From the NCBI GenBank assembly GCA_949486985.1, contig CATBLW010000284.1, positions 1 to 5,645 of the forward strand: a DNA stretch of 5,645 nucleotides, read 5' to 3'. The position numbers and the translations under genes were made by a program. Below the pieces are notes generated by a model, which was not told where the DNA came from, searched no databases, and saw only the letters and a program-made list of their open reading frames with translations. Positions 4,993 to 5,645 of the stretch are shown piece by piece; position 1 is the first letter of the stretch, and each line of letters starts with the position of its first letter. The stretch comes from Prochlorococcus marinus str. MIT 9215 (GTDB lineage: Bacteria; Cyanobacteriota; Cyanobacteriia; PCC-6307; Cyanobiaceae).

Positions 4993-5645
4993 TTAAGGCC
5001 GGGTGCCTTTGAGAATCATCACTGGATTCATTGGCGCCATACGGGTACCGTCGGCCAGCGGTAGCCCCCTCCAAGCTTGATGCTGACTGATCTTCACCCT
5101 GCAGCCTGAAGCTTCAAGCAGTGGTCGCAATTCTGCTAATGCTTCAACGGTGGCCAGAGGAATAACGACGACGCCCTGGGGCTGAAGACAAAGAAGCACG
5201 ATCTTGAGCAAGTCGTTTCTTAAGGCCCCTCCGCCTCCCAAGAGCACTCGGTTGGGCTGGCTCAGGTTTGGAGGGAGATCAGCGGCTTGAAGCAGGTTGA
5301 GGGCTTCAACTTCAAACACGGCGGTGGGAACAACAGCAAGCCGGGCTGCATTGGCCTGGATTAAGGCTGCACCACCACCACGCTTTTCAACCGCCATCAG
5401 TTTCAGCTGGGGGCGCAAACGCAGAGCCTCTAATCCCACACTGCCAACTCCAGCGCCAAGGTCCCAGAGCACTCCTTGTTGAGGAAGATCCAGCTCGGCA
5501 AGAATCTGGATGCGCAGCTCTCGTTTCGTCATCAGTCCAGGGCGGTCCTTGTGCTGAAGGAAAACACCGTCATCCAGGCCAAAAAGTGGCAACAACGTTG
5601 GATCTGGTGCTTCCTGCGGCTCTGCTAACAACACCACCATGTGCA
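4993..5645 (-). CDS. cobL: Precorrin-6Y C5,15-methyltransferase, CbiT (decarboxylating) part, probably the C-terminal half of a CobL fusion cut by the window edge
   Basis: The CbiT domain uses S-adenosylmethionine to methylate C15 and decarboxylate the C12 acetate of a cobalamin precursor in the cytoplasm. Counted from ATG 5640 the product has 215 residues. The family signature RPGLMTKREL is at 33-42, the SAM-binding DLGAGVGSVGLEALR at 60-74, an acidic VEKR at 84-87, LLGGGGALRNDLL at 133-145 (CbiT proteins usually have a GGSGG-like loop here), and a closing PMNPVMIL at 203-210. The frame stays open through the last five bases of the window (a CAC codon precedes ATG 5640). The opening HMVVLLAEPQEAPDP followed by LLPLFGLDDGVF reads like the CbiE-CbiT junction of cyanobacterial CobL. 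I therefore infer that ATG 5640 is internal and the CbiE half lies to the right. A stand-alone CbiT starting at 5640 remains possible. It is convergent with the DUF192 gene across a repeat-rich gap. Confidence 0.88.
   Translation of the reverse strand, partial: HMVVLLAEPQEAPDPTLLPLFGLDDGVFLQHKDRPGLMTKRELRIQILAELDLPQQGVLWDLGAGVGSVGLEALRLRPQLKLMAVEKRGGGAALIQANAARLAVVPTAVFEVEALNLLQAADLPPNLSQPNRVLLGGGGALRNDLLKIVLLCLQPQGVVVIPLATVEALAELRPLLEASGCRVKISQHQAWRGLPLADGTRMAPMNPVMILKGTRP

Overview
The window looks like a stretch of core chromosome from a marine picocyanobacterium, most likely a Synechococcus of moderate GC or a closely related Prochlorococcus lineage. This rests on the proteins: a cyanobacterial TIC21/PIC1-type DUF3611 membrane protein, PheS and NAD kinase sequences that read like the marine Synechococcus versions, and an apparent CobL-type cobalamin methyltransferase. 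Frequent GTG starts with poor Shine-Dalgarno sequences and tight packing also fit. The genus is an inference from remembered family sequences, not from a search.

Layout, left to right. On the minus strand, the 5' part of ribF (FMN/FAD synthesis) runs off the left edge. After a 45-base divergent gap comes a plus-strand DUF3611 (TIC21/PIC1-like) four-helix membrane protein. Its 3' end overlaps the 3' end of minus-strand surE (nucleotidase) by 4 bases. A 70-base divergent gap separates surE from plus-strand pheS (phenylalanyl-tRNA synthetase alpha subunit). Twelve bases after pheS lies a perfect 14-bp inverted repeat, probably a transcription terminator. Then come nadK (NAD kinase) and a secreted DUF192 protein, which overlap by 4 bases (GTGA) and probably form a two-gene operon. 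The convergent gap that follows (4760-4992) holds no gene. It starts with seven head-to-tail copies of a 14-bp unit, the first of which contains the DUF192 stop codon, followed by more degenerate related repeats. Last is a minus-strand precorrin-6Y C5,15-methyltransferase, whose CbiT half is visible and which probably continues past the right edge as a CbiE-CbiT (CobL) fusion.

Functionally the genes are housekeeping: flavin, NADP and cobalamin cofactor supply, translation, nucleotide cleanup and a conserved envelope protein. There is no sign of a mobile element, CRISPR array, RNA gene or defence system. The features most deserving a second look are non-coding: the 14-bp tandem repeat array at the DUF192 3' end and the perfect hairpin between pheS and nadK. 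I see no convincing evidence for a wholly new multi-gene system here.
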